From Periplaneta americana (lineage: Eukaryota; Arthropoda; Insecta; Blattodea; Blattidae), in assembly GCF_040183065.1 (NCBI RefSeq), contig NC_091132.1:165382102-165446101 (forward strand): DNA of 64,000 bases, read 5' to 3'. Made by a program: the position numbers and the translations under genes. Under the pieces are notes generated by a model. It was given only the letters and a program-made list of their open reading frames with translations. It made no database searches and had not been told where the DNA came from. How positions within the stretch are numbered: the first letter of the stretch is position 1; each line of letters starts with the position of its first letter. Shown here piece after piece: positions 21,730 through 33,896 of the stretch.

Positions 21730-23704
21730 GATTGAAGCTACCGATGACAGGAAAGTGTCATCAGATTTCGACAGTTTTTCAGTTGAAGAGAACGAGACTG
21801 TGTGTCAGATTCCCAAGAATTCAGGTTCCTCGGGAAAACCTGTGCGGTCTCGTGACGATGAAAAGCAACTGGAATTTGAATTGCCTAATATTTGTTTCTC
21901 TAAGTCGGCAAAACTGAAGAAGAAACCTTTCACATGCGATATTTGTCATAAGTGTTTTTCAAACACAAGAAACTTAAAAGCTCATGAACGTGTGCACACA
22001 CACGAAAAACCTTTTAAATGCAATGTTTGTAATAAGTGTTTCTCTCAGTTGTCTAGCCTAAGAAGTCATGAACGACTGCACACAGGCGAGAAACCTTTTA
22101 AATGTGATGTTTGTGGCAAGTGTTTCCGTCGTTCCAATACCCTCAATAACCACAAACTTACCCATTCAGGCGAAAAACCTTTCATGTGCGCGTTTTGTGG
22201 TAAGTTTTTTTCGTTATTGGACACTTTAAGAAACCATGAACGCATACACACGGGCGACAAACGCTTCAAATGTGACGTTTGTGGCATGCATTTCTCGCAA
22301 TTGAGTAAATTAAGATCCCATCAACGTTGCCGTCACACAAACGAGAAACCTTTCAAATGCGAATTTTGTGATTTGTGTTTCTTCGAGTCTAGGAACCTAA
22401 AAATCCATATTCGACGCCACACAGGTGAGAAACCTTTCGTGTGTGATGTTTGCGGTAAGTGTTTTCATGAGTCGCGCAATTTAAGAATACACGGACGTAT
22501 CCACACGGCCGACAAGCCATTCAGGTGTGATGTTTGCGGTAAGTGTTTTCATGAGTCGCGCAATTTAAAAATACACGAACGTTCGCACACGGCCGAGAAA
22601 CCTTTCAGGTGTGATGTTTGTGGTAAATGTTTCTCGGACCCTAGTTACGTAAGAACACATGAACGCTCGCACACTGGCGAGAAGCTGTTTAAATGCGATA
22701 TCTGTGGTGTGAGATTTTCCGTCTTATCCAGCTTGAAAAGACATCTTATCCGGCACACTGGTGAGAAACCTTTCAAGTGTGGTCTATGTGGTAAGTGTTT
22801 CACATTTTCTCGTAGCCTAAGAAATCATGACCGCGTGCATACAGGCGAGAAAGCTTTCAAGTGTGATGAGTGTGGTAAGTGTTTGTCGAATCCGAGGAAG
22901 TTGAGGGACCATCAACGCGTGCACACAGGAGAGAAACCCTTCAAATGTGGTGTTTGTGGTAAGTGTTTCTCGCATTGGGATAGCCTGAAGAGCCATAAAA
23001 ACTTGCACTCTGAAAACAAATCTTTCAAATGTGATATTTGTGGGAAGTGTCTCTCGGATTCCAGGTGCCTCAGGAACCATAAACTCCAACACACAGGCGA
23101 GAAACCTTTCAAGTGTGATGTTTGTGGTAAGTGCTTCTCGGTTGCAAAGGTGCTAAGAGACCATAAACGCCAACACGAGAGGGCTTTCAAATGTGAAGTT
23201 TGTGGTAAGTGCCTCTCGGATTCTAGGAGCCTGAAAGACCATGAAGGCCAGCACACAGGTGAAAAACCTTTCAAGTGTGATGTGTGTGGTAAGTGTTTCT
23301 CGGTGCCAAGAGGCCTTAAAAAGCACGAACGCAGACACTCAAGCGGAAAGCCTTTCAAGTGTGATGTTTGTGGTAAGTGTTTCTCGGAATCTTCGAGCCT
23401 AGGATTGCATCAGCGCCGACACTCAGGGGAGAAGCCTTTCTTGTGTGATGTTTGTGGTAAGTCTTTCTCGGTTTCGGCAAACCTTAGAAACCATGAACGC
23501 CAACACACAGGTGAGAAGCCTTTTACGTGTGATGTGTGTGGTAAGTGTTTCTCGCAGTCGAGGGGCCTAAAAAAACATGCAAGACTGCACACAGGCGAAA
23601 AGCCTTTCAAGTGTAATGTATGTGGTAGGTGTTTTTCGGATCCGAGTAGCCGAAGAAGACATGAACTCCGGCACACGGGCGAGAAACCTTTGAAATGCAC
23701 CTAA
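21730..23704 (+). CDS. ZNF-B terminal exon: 21 tandem C2H2 zinc fingers
   Basis: Main domain of a predicted 759-residue nuclear DNA-binding protein. The acceptor ttacttcag ends at 21729 and the one-base phase fits exon 3. A linker (VCQIPKNSGSSGKPVRS, FSKSAKLKKK) precedes fingers from about residue 169 to the end, each C-x2-C-x12-H-x3-H. Finger 5 has H-x4-H (HQRCRH). Most linkers are TGEKP; that between fingers 15 and 16 is shortened (QHERAFKC). Nearly all fingers read CGKCF, with an extra Cys two residues past GK's G. Fingers 7 and 8 are near-copies (FHESRNL). It ends EKPLKCT then TAA, and remnants of one more finger follow. Tandem TGEKP arrays of this length bind long DNA sites. With the acidic SUMO-motif N-terminus I infer a transcriptional repressor; targets are unknown. 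Confidence 0.93.
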
Positions 23705-23955
23705 AATTCCGTGAACTCAACTCAAAACCGAATAGTCTCAAAAACCTTGATCTTTGTGATACGAGTTTCTTTTTAAAGGCTATGTAAAGTATGTTTTCAA
23801 AAATGCTGACGAAAATTTTTGGTAATGCGGTGAAAGTGGGCTGTCTTCCTCTCACTCTTGTAACTTAAAACTTCATGGACGCTAGAACACAGTAGGAAAC
23901 TTTTAGGCTTGGTGCACAATAAACCTGGAATGCAAAAAAAAAAAAAAAAAAAAAT
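23705..23955 (+). other. ZNF-B 3' region with finger remnant, AATAAA and A21 tract
   Basis: At 23851-23913 a finger remnant is readable (SHSCNLKLHGR, stop, NTVGNF), so the array was longer. AATAAA at 23918-23923 is followed ten bases later by a run of 21 A (23934-23954). This may be the real poly(A) signal beside an A-rich tract, or the scar of reverse-transcribed mRNA. Confidence 0.6.
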
Positions 23956-24559
23956 GAGAACGCCTATATAGTTAAAATACATACTTTGAAGTTGAGCATT
24001 CACAACTAACAAGAAACTTGCTCGGTAGGAAGTTGATTCTGTGTGTTGCCATCATAAAACTCTTTTCTCATCGTATTTTTTGTGGCATAAAGGCCGTAAC
24101 GTGATATCTCTTCATCATGTCTAATACAGAAATTCAATACAATTGCTTTCACTATTATTCTACGTATGTCTGACCAGTCTACCTCGTCACTTCAATTCTT
24201 AAATATTCTGTGTCATAAATTTTGTAGTTTATTAACCAACTGTTGTTTGTGTTAACTGGCTTGCACTCTTGAAAGTACGCAATTCTTCAAATATGCACAA
24301 GTAACATCAGAATAGGTAGTATCTACTTCACATATCGTTATTCACATGCATTGTCTTTTCTTCTCTTAGTTTATTGTAAATAAAAAAGGACTTGTATTCA
24401 TACAATGTAGTTGTCAAATTTTTACATGTTTGTCATCTTACTTATGTGTACTCATTCATGACTATAAAAATATGTAAAGAAATATCTAACAGGGTGAAAT
24501 GAAGTTTTGCGCTACTAAAACTATGAAATATAACGGGATTTATGAATTATAGTGTACTA
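23956..24559. other. Intergenic, no gene recognised
   Basis: No supported coding sequence. A second AATAAA lies near 24377. Confidence 0.4.
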
Positions 24560-25170
24560 GAGTCCACGACAAATCGGAAGGCGGGTTGTCTGCTAGCGTT
24601 TGCGTCGAGAGAGACAGATGGAGAGAGCAAGGTAGCGTACAACATTCCCACATCGTACTTCACGCACGTGCAATACAAATAGCGCAGGAGAGAATTTAAA
24701 TTATCAAAAGACAATAATGACCTTAGCCGTTGATTACTGTAAGCATGACACCAAACAAACCCTCTTTCCTTCACTAACAATATTCTTTGCACGTTTCTCA
24801 ATCCCACACCACATGCTTCTGCAGTCGTTTCTTGCACGTTGGCAACGTTGCTGCCAGCATCAAGATGGCCGGCAGCGTTCTGCTCGTTAACGTTTTTATA
24901 ATAATCATACACCTTAAACACTATTTTCCGCGCCTGCTTGTGTAATACTTGTGTTTTTACAGTCTCTTGTTCCATTTATTTACCTTACATACACATAGTA
25001 AATGTTAGTTTTACTTATTCAATGTATTGAAACACTCGCACGTGAACAAACGAACTCAGGAACTGCTTGTTATAGACTGATTCTGATTGGTTCTACTGTA
25101 CAAGCTTGTGACGTCACATACCAGAAATGCTACGGCGCATATAGGAGCTAACCGCCTTCCGAAATGACGT
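24560..25170 (-). mobile_element. Non-autonomous TIR transposon encoding a helix-turn-helix stub, copy 1
   Basis: The ends contain inverted CGGAAGGCGG(T)T blocks and are flanked by CTA (24557-24559 and 25171-25173). The minus strand encodes MEQETVKTQVLHKQARKIVF, GHLDAGSNVANVQETTAEAC and GVGLRNVQRILLVKERGF. The latter part has the look of a transposase N-terminal helix-turn-helix. The frame then diverges with no catalytic domain. A second copy in the opposite orientation is at 59597-60190. Confidence 0.75.
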
Positions 25171-25904
25171 CTAGTCTAACTATATTGAGTAGAATAAAGT
25201 GAATCATTATGAATATGGAGACATTACTTCTTTCAACTATTACATACAAAAATTAGTCCTGTAATATTCAATGAAGAATAAATTTTTCGTAAAATAATAA
25301 TAATCATTAATTACTTGTTGTAAAGTTTTTATGATGATCCATTATTCTGTCAAATATCTTACGTTTGAAATAATATCGTATGATCATTTTGTAAAAAGGT
25401 TTATTTTCATCCTATATATAAATAATCCATCATATCTCACAAGCCCCTCTCTTTCTGGCTAGAAGATCTAATGGTACCTGACAGTTGCACTTAAGCTTGC
25501 GGATCTCGTTTTCTACAAAATACGGTTCTGAAACAAGGTATTTTTGGCCATCTTCATCAATAACTCTCTAAGCTATGAGATAACCCATAAGAATAATAGC
25601 AACCCACTTCATTCATCTTGCTTACACAATTTCAACTATATTAACGTTTGTCAAGTCTGTTAAATGTACAATTTCTTCTATTAAAGGAAACTATTATGGT
25701 ATAGTAACTTATTCACTCCAGATTGTTAATTCAAGTTTGAACGGAATGAATAATATCTTTGTATTCTTTAACTGACATACAATTTTTTTTTTCGGAGGAG
25801 ATTGCATAGAACCTTGTCCTATCTTCCTCTTGTTTCATTACAATATAACCATTATCGTTTATGTTGTAACAATGTCATGATAAAAAAAGAAGCGTTCACA
25901 CCTG
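25171..25904. other. Intergenic, no gene recognised
   Basis: AT-rich; only short frames. No repeat family identified. Confidence 0.4.
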
Positions 25905-26140
25905 TGGAGTAACGGTTAACGCGTCTGGCCGCGAAACCAGGTGGTCCCGGTTCGATTCCCGGTCGGAGCAAGTTACATGGTTGAGTTTTTTCCGGGATTT
26001 TCCCTCAACCCAAGATGAGAAAATGCTGAGTAACTTTCGATGCTGGACCCCGGACTCATTTCACCGGCATTATCTCCTTCATTTCATTCTGACGGTAAAT
26101 AATCTAAGATGTAAGCGTCGTAAAATAACCTACTAAAGAA
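25905..26140 (+). mobile_element. tRNA-headed SINE, family 1
   Basis: The head is tggagtaacggttaacgcgt with B-box ggttcgattcccgg, followed by the family body to gtcgtaaaataacctacta. It is well preserved. Confidence 0.88.
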
Positions 26141-26550
26141 ATAGAAAATGAGCTGTAATGTTGACAAAAATCATGAGACTGTCAATGAAAACATTGCTTG
26201 GTAACAGCACATAGATCAATATATCTGGAAACAGGTAAGTTCCTTTCTATGGCTTGGGATGAGATTTAGGATTACTTTCAGGTCCCGTTTTGTTTCGCCT
26301 TGCTGTATTAAAATAGCTCTTGTTTCAAAAAATTAACTTACTTCATGGCAAAGAGACTCAAGGTTTTTGTAACTTGGCCCATTATATATACTGGTAACTT
26401 ATATATTTAAACTCAAGTGATCCCATTGGAAGAGTCCACTGCATGAATGATGGATGTCACATTCTTGTCGAAAATGAACCAAGGCTGTAAATGCATAGCT
26501 TAAGACATATAAAATGTACATAGAGAGTTAAATGGCATTAACACTGATAG

Positions 26551-26781
26551 AGTCGACCTGGTTGGCAAGTTGGTATAGCGCTGGCCTTCTATGCCCAGCG
26601 TTGCGGGTTCGATCCCGGGCCAGGTCGATGGCATATAAGTGTGCTTAAATGCGACAGGCTCATGTCAGTAGAATTACTGGCATGTGAAAGAACTCCTGCG
26701 GGACAAAATTCCGGCACATCCGGCGACGCTGATATAACCTCTGCAGTTGCGAGCGTCGTTAAATAAAACATAAGAAAAAAA
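26551..26781 (+). mobile_element. tRNA-headed SINE, family 2
   Basis: The element begins agtcgacctggttggc, has B-box gggttcgatcccgg, a distinctive body (gtgcttaaatgcgacaggct, ccggcacatccggcgacgct) and an A-rich tail. The 11-bp direct repeat aacactgatag flanks it (26540-26550, 26782-26792). A second copy at 40909-41136 is nearly identical, indicating recent activity. Confidence 0.92.
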
Positions 26782-26798
26782 AACACTGATAGTCATTG

Positions 26799-28199
26799 GC
26801 CAATGAACAATGGAAGGAGTCCATAATTGTACCCATTTTTAAGAAGGGGGACAAAACTAACTGTGGTAACTTTAGACGAATATCACTTTTGTTGACGTCG
26901 TACAAAATTTTGTCCAATATTCTTTTGAGAAGATTAACTCCGTACGTACATGAAATTATTGGGGATCATCAATGCGGTTTTAGGCGTAATAGATCCACTA
27001 TTGATCAGATTTTTTGTATTCGACAGATAATGGAGAAAAAATGGGAGTATTAGGGTTACAGTACATCAGTTATTCATGGATTTCAAAAAGGCATATGACT
27101 CGGTGAAGAGGGAAGTATTATATGATATTCTTATTGAATTTGGTATTCCCAAGAAACTAGTTCGATTAATTAAAATGTGTCTCAGTGAAACATACAGCAG
27201 AGTCCGTATAGGTCAGTTTCTATCTGATGCTTTTCCAATTCACTGCGGGCTAAAGCAGGGAGATGCACTATCATCTTTACTTTTTAACTTCTGTTTAGAA
27301 TATGCCATTAGGAAAGTTCAGGATAACAGGCAGGGTTTGGAATTGAACGGGTTACATCAGCTTCTTGTCTATGCGGATGCCGTGAATATATTAGGAGAAA
27401 ATCCACAAACGATTAGGGAAAACACGGAAATTTTACTTGAAGCAAGATAAGCGATCGATTTGGAAGTAAATCCCGAAAAGACAAAGTATATGATTATGTC
27501 TCGTGACCAGAATACTGTACGAAATGGAAATATAAAAATTGGAAATTTATCCTTCGAAGGGGTAGAAAAATTCAAATATCTTGGAGCAACAGTAACAAAC
27601 ATAAATGACATTTGGGAGGAAATTAAACGCAGAATAAATATGGGAAATGCGTGTTATTATTCGGTTGAGAAGGTTTATCATCTAGTCTGATGTCAAAAAA
27701 TCTTAAAGTTAGAATTTATAACACATTTATATTACTGGTTGTTCTGTATGGTTGTGAAACTTGAACTCTCACTCTGAGAGAGGAACGTAGGCTAAGGGTG
27801 TTTGAGAATAAGGTGCTTAGGAAAATATTTGGGGCTAAGCGGGATGAAGTTACAGGAGAATGGAGAAAGTTCACGACGCAGAACTGCACGCATTGTATTC
27901 TTCACCTGACATAATTAGGAACATTAAATCCAGACGTGTGAGATGGGCAGGGCATGTAGCACGCATGGGCGAATCCAGAAATGCATATAGAGTGTTAGTT
28001 GGGAGACCAGAGGGGAAAAAGACCTTTGGGGTGGCCGAGACGTAGATGGAAGGATAATATTAAAATGGATTTGAGGGAGGTGGGATATGATGATAGAGAC
28101 TGGATTAATCTTGCACAGGATAGCGACCAATGGCGGGCTTATGTGAGGGCGGCAATGAACCTTCGGGTTCCTTAAAAGCCATTTGTAAGTAAGTAAGTA
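26799..28199 (+). mobile_element. LINE, (AAGT)n-tail family, copy 2, 5'-truncated
   Basis: It encodes most of a reverse transcriptase and the C-terminal region: [73 protein letters not shown], then [11 protein letters not shown] where relatives have [11 protein letters not shown]. The second catalytic Asp is Ala. Frameshifts follow, and the end reads RVRWAGHVARMGESRNAYRV and AMNLRVP. It ends in (AAGT)n and is flanked by agtcattg (26791-26798, 28200-28207). It is 5'-truncated and inactive. Other copies are at 1, 37663 and 52357. Confidence 0.9.
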
Positions 28200-28489
28200 A
28201 GTCATTGTCCAGTAATGATCGGAAAATCACAGTTAAGCTTTGAGCGCTAAGCATTTCAAATTTTCAATTGCTTCTCCTGCAAAATGTATTCCAAATGACA
28301 TCCATCATTCTTGCATTTGGAAAGTCTTGTCATGCCAGGCAAACATCAAATTTGCACTTTTTTCTTTCAACTACACGAAAATAGTCTGGTTCACAAACAT
28401 GCCAAAGTGACAAATCATTTTTAAATGCATTCTCTTCGACACTAGACAATAATCAAAATTGTATGTATATTAGTTACAGTACCCTGTAA

Positions 28490-29528
28490 GGCACGTAACA
28501 CACTTGAAGAGTTTTCGCTAGCGAGAAATGTGTTGCGAGAAAGAGGCGAAGGGCCTCCTCCACACACATGGCGAGTTCTCGCTATCACAGATCACATCTC
28601 GCTATGATCATCTATGCACCGCCTTCATGCAGAAAGCATTTTGCTGATTATAGTAATCACTTGTTGGGGGAAATATTATAGGTTATGTATTTACGTATAT
28701 TGCCGTACTTAAATATATAACCTATATAAGTATATTGTCGTACTGTACTTTACAAAGTACGTATGAACGTTATGTTGAATCTGAGAATTCAGATGATGAA
28801 ATGGAGTTACATGAACATATTTTGTTCATGAAAAAAAAAGTAGGCCTAAAATTAAAGCCAGAAATCTCTGAAAATCACAGGCCGAATTTTTGGACACAGG
28901 TTTCGATATGAATGATGATACGTCTAGCATTATTTCAGGTTCAATGGACCACAGTTTTTTGCCATTCATGATACGATACACGATTCTTTACTATGCATAT
29001 GGTCTGATTAAAATTATGTAAACTGATAAAACATACAGATACATTATTTCAAATGTTTAATTAATACTATTAAGTCTCATCAAAATAAAATATAGCCCTA
29101 TTTATTTTCAGATAATCTGATATTTGTCTCCAGATTTCTTCTTTAAGTGTCGTGTTTTTATAGTTTTCATCCCGTGTATCATATAAATAGGCCTATGGGT
29201 GATATCGTACAAGTTCGATAAGTTTCTGACTGCAATTATCAGCCATCTTACCTCATTTTCAAATAAAAGCAATACAATTCATCGCCACCTGTGATATCTT
29301 TTTTACATTCAATCGTCATAAAGAGTATAAATGTCAAACATCTTTGATAAATGTGTCAAGAAAATTCGCTGAGCTACCGGTCCCAGCGAGAAACTCGCGC
29401 GAGTTTTTTGCCTCGAACGAGAATCTCTTCCAGTGTGTGGACGTCCATTTGAATCCATGTTATCAATTTTTTAATTTTCTCGCAACATATTTCTCCCTAG
29501 CGAATAATCTGCAAGTGTGTTACGGGCC
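28490..29528 (-). mobile_element. PIF/Harbinger-like transposon, copy 2
   Basis: It has the same terminal repeats as copy 1 (GGCACGTAACACACTTG ... GTGTTACGGGCC) with TAA on both sides (28487-28489, 29529-29531). The decayed MADF coding region is on the minus strand around 29100-29220. No transposase. Its 29330-29360 region is the empty site for the SINE found in copy 3. Confidence 0.85.
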
Positions 29529-29531
29529 TAA

Positions 29532-30860
29532 GACGGTGTTACACGTTTCGGACAATATATTTTTTTTTTAAGAAAGCCATGAACTTCCTATCGATATGGC
29601 GATAGTTTGTTTTTTTCATAAAGCATTTACTAGATCCATTTAATCATCGTACATATTTCAATCTTTTAATACTCTGTTTCAATTCGTTGGGATGTGAAGA
29701 ATGTTTATGTAGCTGAGTTAATACATATTACGCTTTGCTTACTCCCACTCATTCTTGAAATTGAGGATTACTAAATGTTCTTAAATGTTATATAGGCTAA
29801 TTGTTAACTATTTTTAGTTACAGAGCATCTGCAGTTAATAGGTTGACGGATAAGCGCGGGAAAAAAATTCAACCAGTAGCTGTCCCAACTAGTAAATAGT
29901 TGAAACCAGGTCCATTCATTTACCGTGAGACATCACTGTGACGGATGAATTTGCTGACATTCACTTTATTTTGATAACGTCTAATACTGTTTCATTGAAT
30001 GGATAGAAATTTTAACATTACCATGTATTTAATAACCCAGTCTGCCAGGCAAAATTATAACTTACGCTATGACTAAAGCTACAGAGCATAGAGATTCCTT
30101 TCTCTTTCAGGATAATGATAATAATTAATATTTCTTTCTTTCCAATTGTGAACGGTCTGTAAATGTCAGCTTTGTTTTCCTGATAGTTTCAGTGAGAGGT
30201 TTTGAGTTAAGAGTTTCTCTGTAAAATTACAGATAATATCAATACAGATTTTGTCATGATAATGCTTACCAGATACCCCGATTTTCATATAAAATACCCG
30301 AGACCCGCTTCGATTAGAGGCGGAACGTAAAAAGTCCCTCTTTTGGAAAATTAACGTCACTTCTATAATTATATAGTTACCTAGTAACTTTTTTGTCCTA
30401 GGCCTAAATAATTACATAAAAATTTAAATTACTTTTCTTAACAATTTAGGTTTTCATAAAAAAAAATGAATATTTTGGCAAGTGTAAGGTTTGTAACAGC
30501 TAATTCACTGGTGAATATGATATTTCTAAACCTTTAAAAAGAGACGTTCATCCGAAATGCATGCCAAAGAGAATGGAAAGAAGCTTGTTGAAAATGCTGA
30601 AGTCCAGTAATAAATGTGTAGGAAGCTCTGAAAATGTATATTACACAGTAGGTTAAATTATGCGTTTCGGGCAGTAATATGGTAAGTCCAAAGACGTTGT
30701 AGTTATATATCTAGACACACAATTGGCGCTGGTGTCGTGTACAAATTTGAAACCTCTCGCGCAGGTTCGCGCGACGCCATGTTTGGGGAGTACGAATGAT
30801 TGTTTCTATAAAGCATTCGGAATTTAGAAAATACAATTGAGTATATAGGCGTTTTCGTAG
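29532..30860. other. Intergenic, no gene recognised
   Basis: No domain-bearing frame. A short stretch near 30535-30630 (plus) reads KPLKRDVHPKCMPKRMERSL but cannot be assigned. Confidence 0.35.
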
Positions 30861-31133
30861 TGGATTTCCTCCTTCACTGTAATATACAGTAACTAAACTT
30901 ATTTACATATTTTCTAACGTATAATATAAAATAACAGAAGTAAATCTAAATATTGTAACTAAGCATTGTTTTAAATACAAACGCCTTATATTGCTCATAA
31001 ATAGACTACTTATTAGTTTATTTCTATTTCCTATGACCGAATACATGGAATATTTTTACTTATGTTATTTTATATACGTTAGAAAATACGCAAATAATTT
31101 ATTTAAATTGTATTACAAAGAGAGGGATGTCCG
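30861..31133. mobile_element. Fold-back MITE
   Basis: The left arm (about 30861-30957) and right arm (about 31044-31133) are imperfect reverse complements, including ttttctaacgtata against tatacgttagaaaa and taaaataacagaagtaaa against tttacttatgttatttta. No coding capacity. Confidence 0.65.
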
Positions 31134-31689
31134 TTAAAAATGTCTATATACCCAATGGTATTTTCCAAACACCTAACTCACTGTAATAATAATCCTCAGT
31201 GTTTTGAGAATCAGAGGCGATATGACTCTTCTACTGCAGACATTGATTGCAATTCCCCCATTCTTACATCATTCTCAATAACACAGTATTGTCAAAATGT
31301 GATTGTATGCATTGCTGCCTTAGTTGTTAAATCATTAATAAAAATATGGTGTAATAAATCTAAAGACTCAATTTAGGGTACGTAGCCTACCAGCAGTAAA
31401 CAAAATCTCTCTCTCTTTTTTTTTTTAACGAAAGAATAATGGGAGTCTTGTCATACCATCATCTGAGATTATAGAAATATGCCGCTTAAGTGAAAGAGCG
31501 ATTATACAGATGTTGACAGTTCAATGGCATATTACCACCCACTCTTACATCGTATGAAAACAATGTGATCTAACAATAGAACACTTGTATAATCTTTCTA
31601 CACTTATAGGGACATATTTTAAAAAATGGATCCCGGATTCCTTCCGAGAATCATATTTTAAACTTGTTAAACTGACACAGAAGTACATA
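31134..31689. other. Intergenic, no gene recognised
   Basis: It contains a 78-codon frame (31140-31376) without recognisable features. Confidence 0.35.
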
Positions 31690-31948
31690 AAGAGCTACTG
31701 GCGTAGCTCAATGGGCTGAGGCCTGTCGATAAGGAGTCGCGCTCGGGCGCGGGTTCGATTCCAGCTTGGGCTTATTATCTGGTTGGGCTTTTTCCGATAT
31801 CCCCAACCGTAAGGGAAATGTCAGGATAATCTATGGCGAATCCTTGGCCTCGTGTCGCCAAATACCATCTCTCTATCATCAATACCATCGATGTTAAATA
31901 ATATAGTAGTTGATACAGCGTCGTTAAATAATCAACTAAAAAAAAGTA
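31690..31948 (+). mobile_element. tRNA-headed SINE, family 3
   Basis: The head is ggcgtagctcaatgggctga with B-box gggttcgattcc; the body (cgccaaataccatctctcta, ccatcgatg, gtagttgatacagcgtcgtt) matches 12008 and 62452; it ends in an A-rich tail. Confidence 0.88.
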
Positions 31949-32053
31949 TTACATAAAGAGCAGATGTCAGCACACAACTTAAAGTTACCAGTACAACACG
32001 ACTTTACATAAAAATGTTGTAAGACAATATTTAACGGAGTCAACAACAACAAG

Positions 32054-32085
<32 letters not shown>

Positions 32086-32217
32086 TAATAATGAATCAAT
32101 AAGCAAGATGTTCTGTACACTAGGCCTGAGTTCTATTATATGACTAATTCATGCATGTGACGTTTATTTCATACTACAGCTGTGATAATAAGCTAATTCA
32201 TGGTAGGCCTACTTATA

Positions 32218-33157
32218 CAGTAGAACCCCGATTATCCGTCACCCTATTAACCGATTGTTGGATTATCAGTCTGTCATTCTCTCCTCTTTTTTTGGTACAG
32301 AAAAAATATTGAGTTCTGTACAATACATTAGTACGTATTTTTTTTTTATAGAGAGTGATATTACAAGCCTTTACCCTAACACATTATGATCTACTGTTCG
32401 AGTGACCTGTTTAATTTCTCTGCAAAACATCTTCCAGAAGTGCCAAAAGAATACATGTTGAGCTAAGTATCGAAGAGAAGTGCATATAATTGAGTGGTTT
32501 TGGAAAAGAGGAACTGTGGTTCATCTCACATGGGAATACGAGATTGGTGTTACAACTGTGCAAGATTTAATAAAAAACAAGGATAAAGTGTATAAATTAC
32601 TTAAATCTATAACATGAGACCTATATTTTTCCTATCTTTCCACAGAAATCCATCATAGAAAGTTTCCTTGGCTCTTAGAAACCCTCATTGACATTCATTC
32701 ATTCATTCATTCATTCATTCATTCATAGTGTTATGTTACTACAAACCCAGCATTCTCCAGTCTTTCCTATTTTCTGCCTTCTTCTTAGTCTCCTCATATG
32801 ATCCATATATCTTAATGCAGTCTATTATTTGATATCTTCTTCTCCCGTTCACCATTCCTTCCACTGCATCCTTCAGTAGGCAGTTTCTTCTCAGTCAGTG
32901 ACCCAGTCAATTCCTTTTTCTCTTCCTGATCAGTTCTACCATTATTCTTTCTTCAACTACTCTTTCCAATAGACCTATTATACTTAAAAGTTATGATCCA
33001 GTACCTAATGTGTTAAAACAAGACCACAGAGAAAATTACGAAACTGCATTATGCAACACTTAATTTATGAACGTCTTCTATGGTACGGATTATCCGATTT
33101 TTTCGATTAACTGTTCAGCCCATCCCTTCACTACCACGGATAATAGAGGTTCTACTG
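32218..33157 (+). mobile_element. Tigger/pogo-like transposon remnant
   Basis: The ends CAGTAGAACC(C)CGATTATCCG and the inverted ...GGATAATAGAGGTTCTACTG are flanked by TA on both sides (32216-32217, 33158-33159). Inside, near 32545-32600, the plus strand reads WEYEIGVTTVQDLIKNKDKV. This is the psq/CENP-B-type helix-turn-helix of pogo-family transposases, with decayed sequence before it (LSIEEKC at about 32464-32484). The catalytic region is missing; a LINE 3' end has inserted at 32693. Confidence 0.8.
32693..32985 (-). mobile_element. LINE 3'-end fragment with (TTCA)n tail, nested
   Basis: The minus strand reads IMVELIRKRKRNWLGHWLRR, NCLLKDAVEGMVNGRRRYQI and GSYEETKKKAENRKDWRMLG, the extreme C-terminus of an RTE/CR1-like LINE. 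It ends in ATTC/TTCA repeats (about 32693-32727). It lies inside the Tigger-like element. Confidence 0.82.
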
Positions 33158-33896
33158 TATTTCAAACTAAAACATTAGGTACTTTACGTGTTTTTATTTT
33201 ACTGGTGTATATTACGTGATATGGAAGCGAATAAATAATAATTGTTCGTTTCTTGTCCACATCAAAGCAAACGTGTGTTTACAATATGGACCTAATGTAA
33301 TGCCTTACACAGCAGGCAGTGTTTTTTTAATAATGGTTAATACTAATGATTTTCTCTTCATCTGAATTATTACTACAATATGCATTTGTATTCCTGATCG
33401 CTCTATATGTTGTCAATTAACTACACAACGTCTTTGGTTACGGTATAAAATTATTCCAGTCTTCTTTTATTTCGTGTCAAACTAACGGTACCTAAGCTTG
33501 ATTATGTCCGTAACGTGGTCGCATTAAATGTTAATAAGATTTTTTTCATTTATCCATTCAGATTGATTTATAAGAGACATCAAACATATATATTAAACAT
33601 TCAGAATTGTATAGTACAGCCGTCTTCTAGCCTGTGCTTCTCCCAAAGCATGGCGGCGGACGCAAGCTTCAATTTGTCCCTACTCTGAACTTCTGCGCAG
33701 CCTTGGCTGTAGAGGCTCGGGTAAAAGGTAAAGGTGTGCCCGTAACATCGGGTAAGTCATATAATAAATATGAATTCAGGTTTCAGTAAATTTTATGTTA
33801 AGGCCTAATGTTATCAATTAATAAACATTGAAATTTAAATATTTTGTCACATCTGGTGCCATCTTTTAGAATTTGTGCTTTAGAATTAATAATAAC
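33158..33896. other. Intergenic, no gene recognised
   Basis: Only short frames. A repeat-like GC-richer patch lies at 33620-33760. Confidence 0.35.

Noticed and set aside
22912-23358. Long minus-strand frames opposite the zinc-finger arrays (also 22066-22287, 23410-23700, 2485-2748)
   Set aside because: They follow from the periodic finger sequence on the other strand, have no domains and mirror the repeat unit. Treated as shadows.
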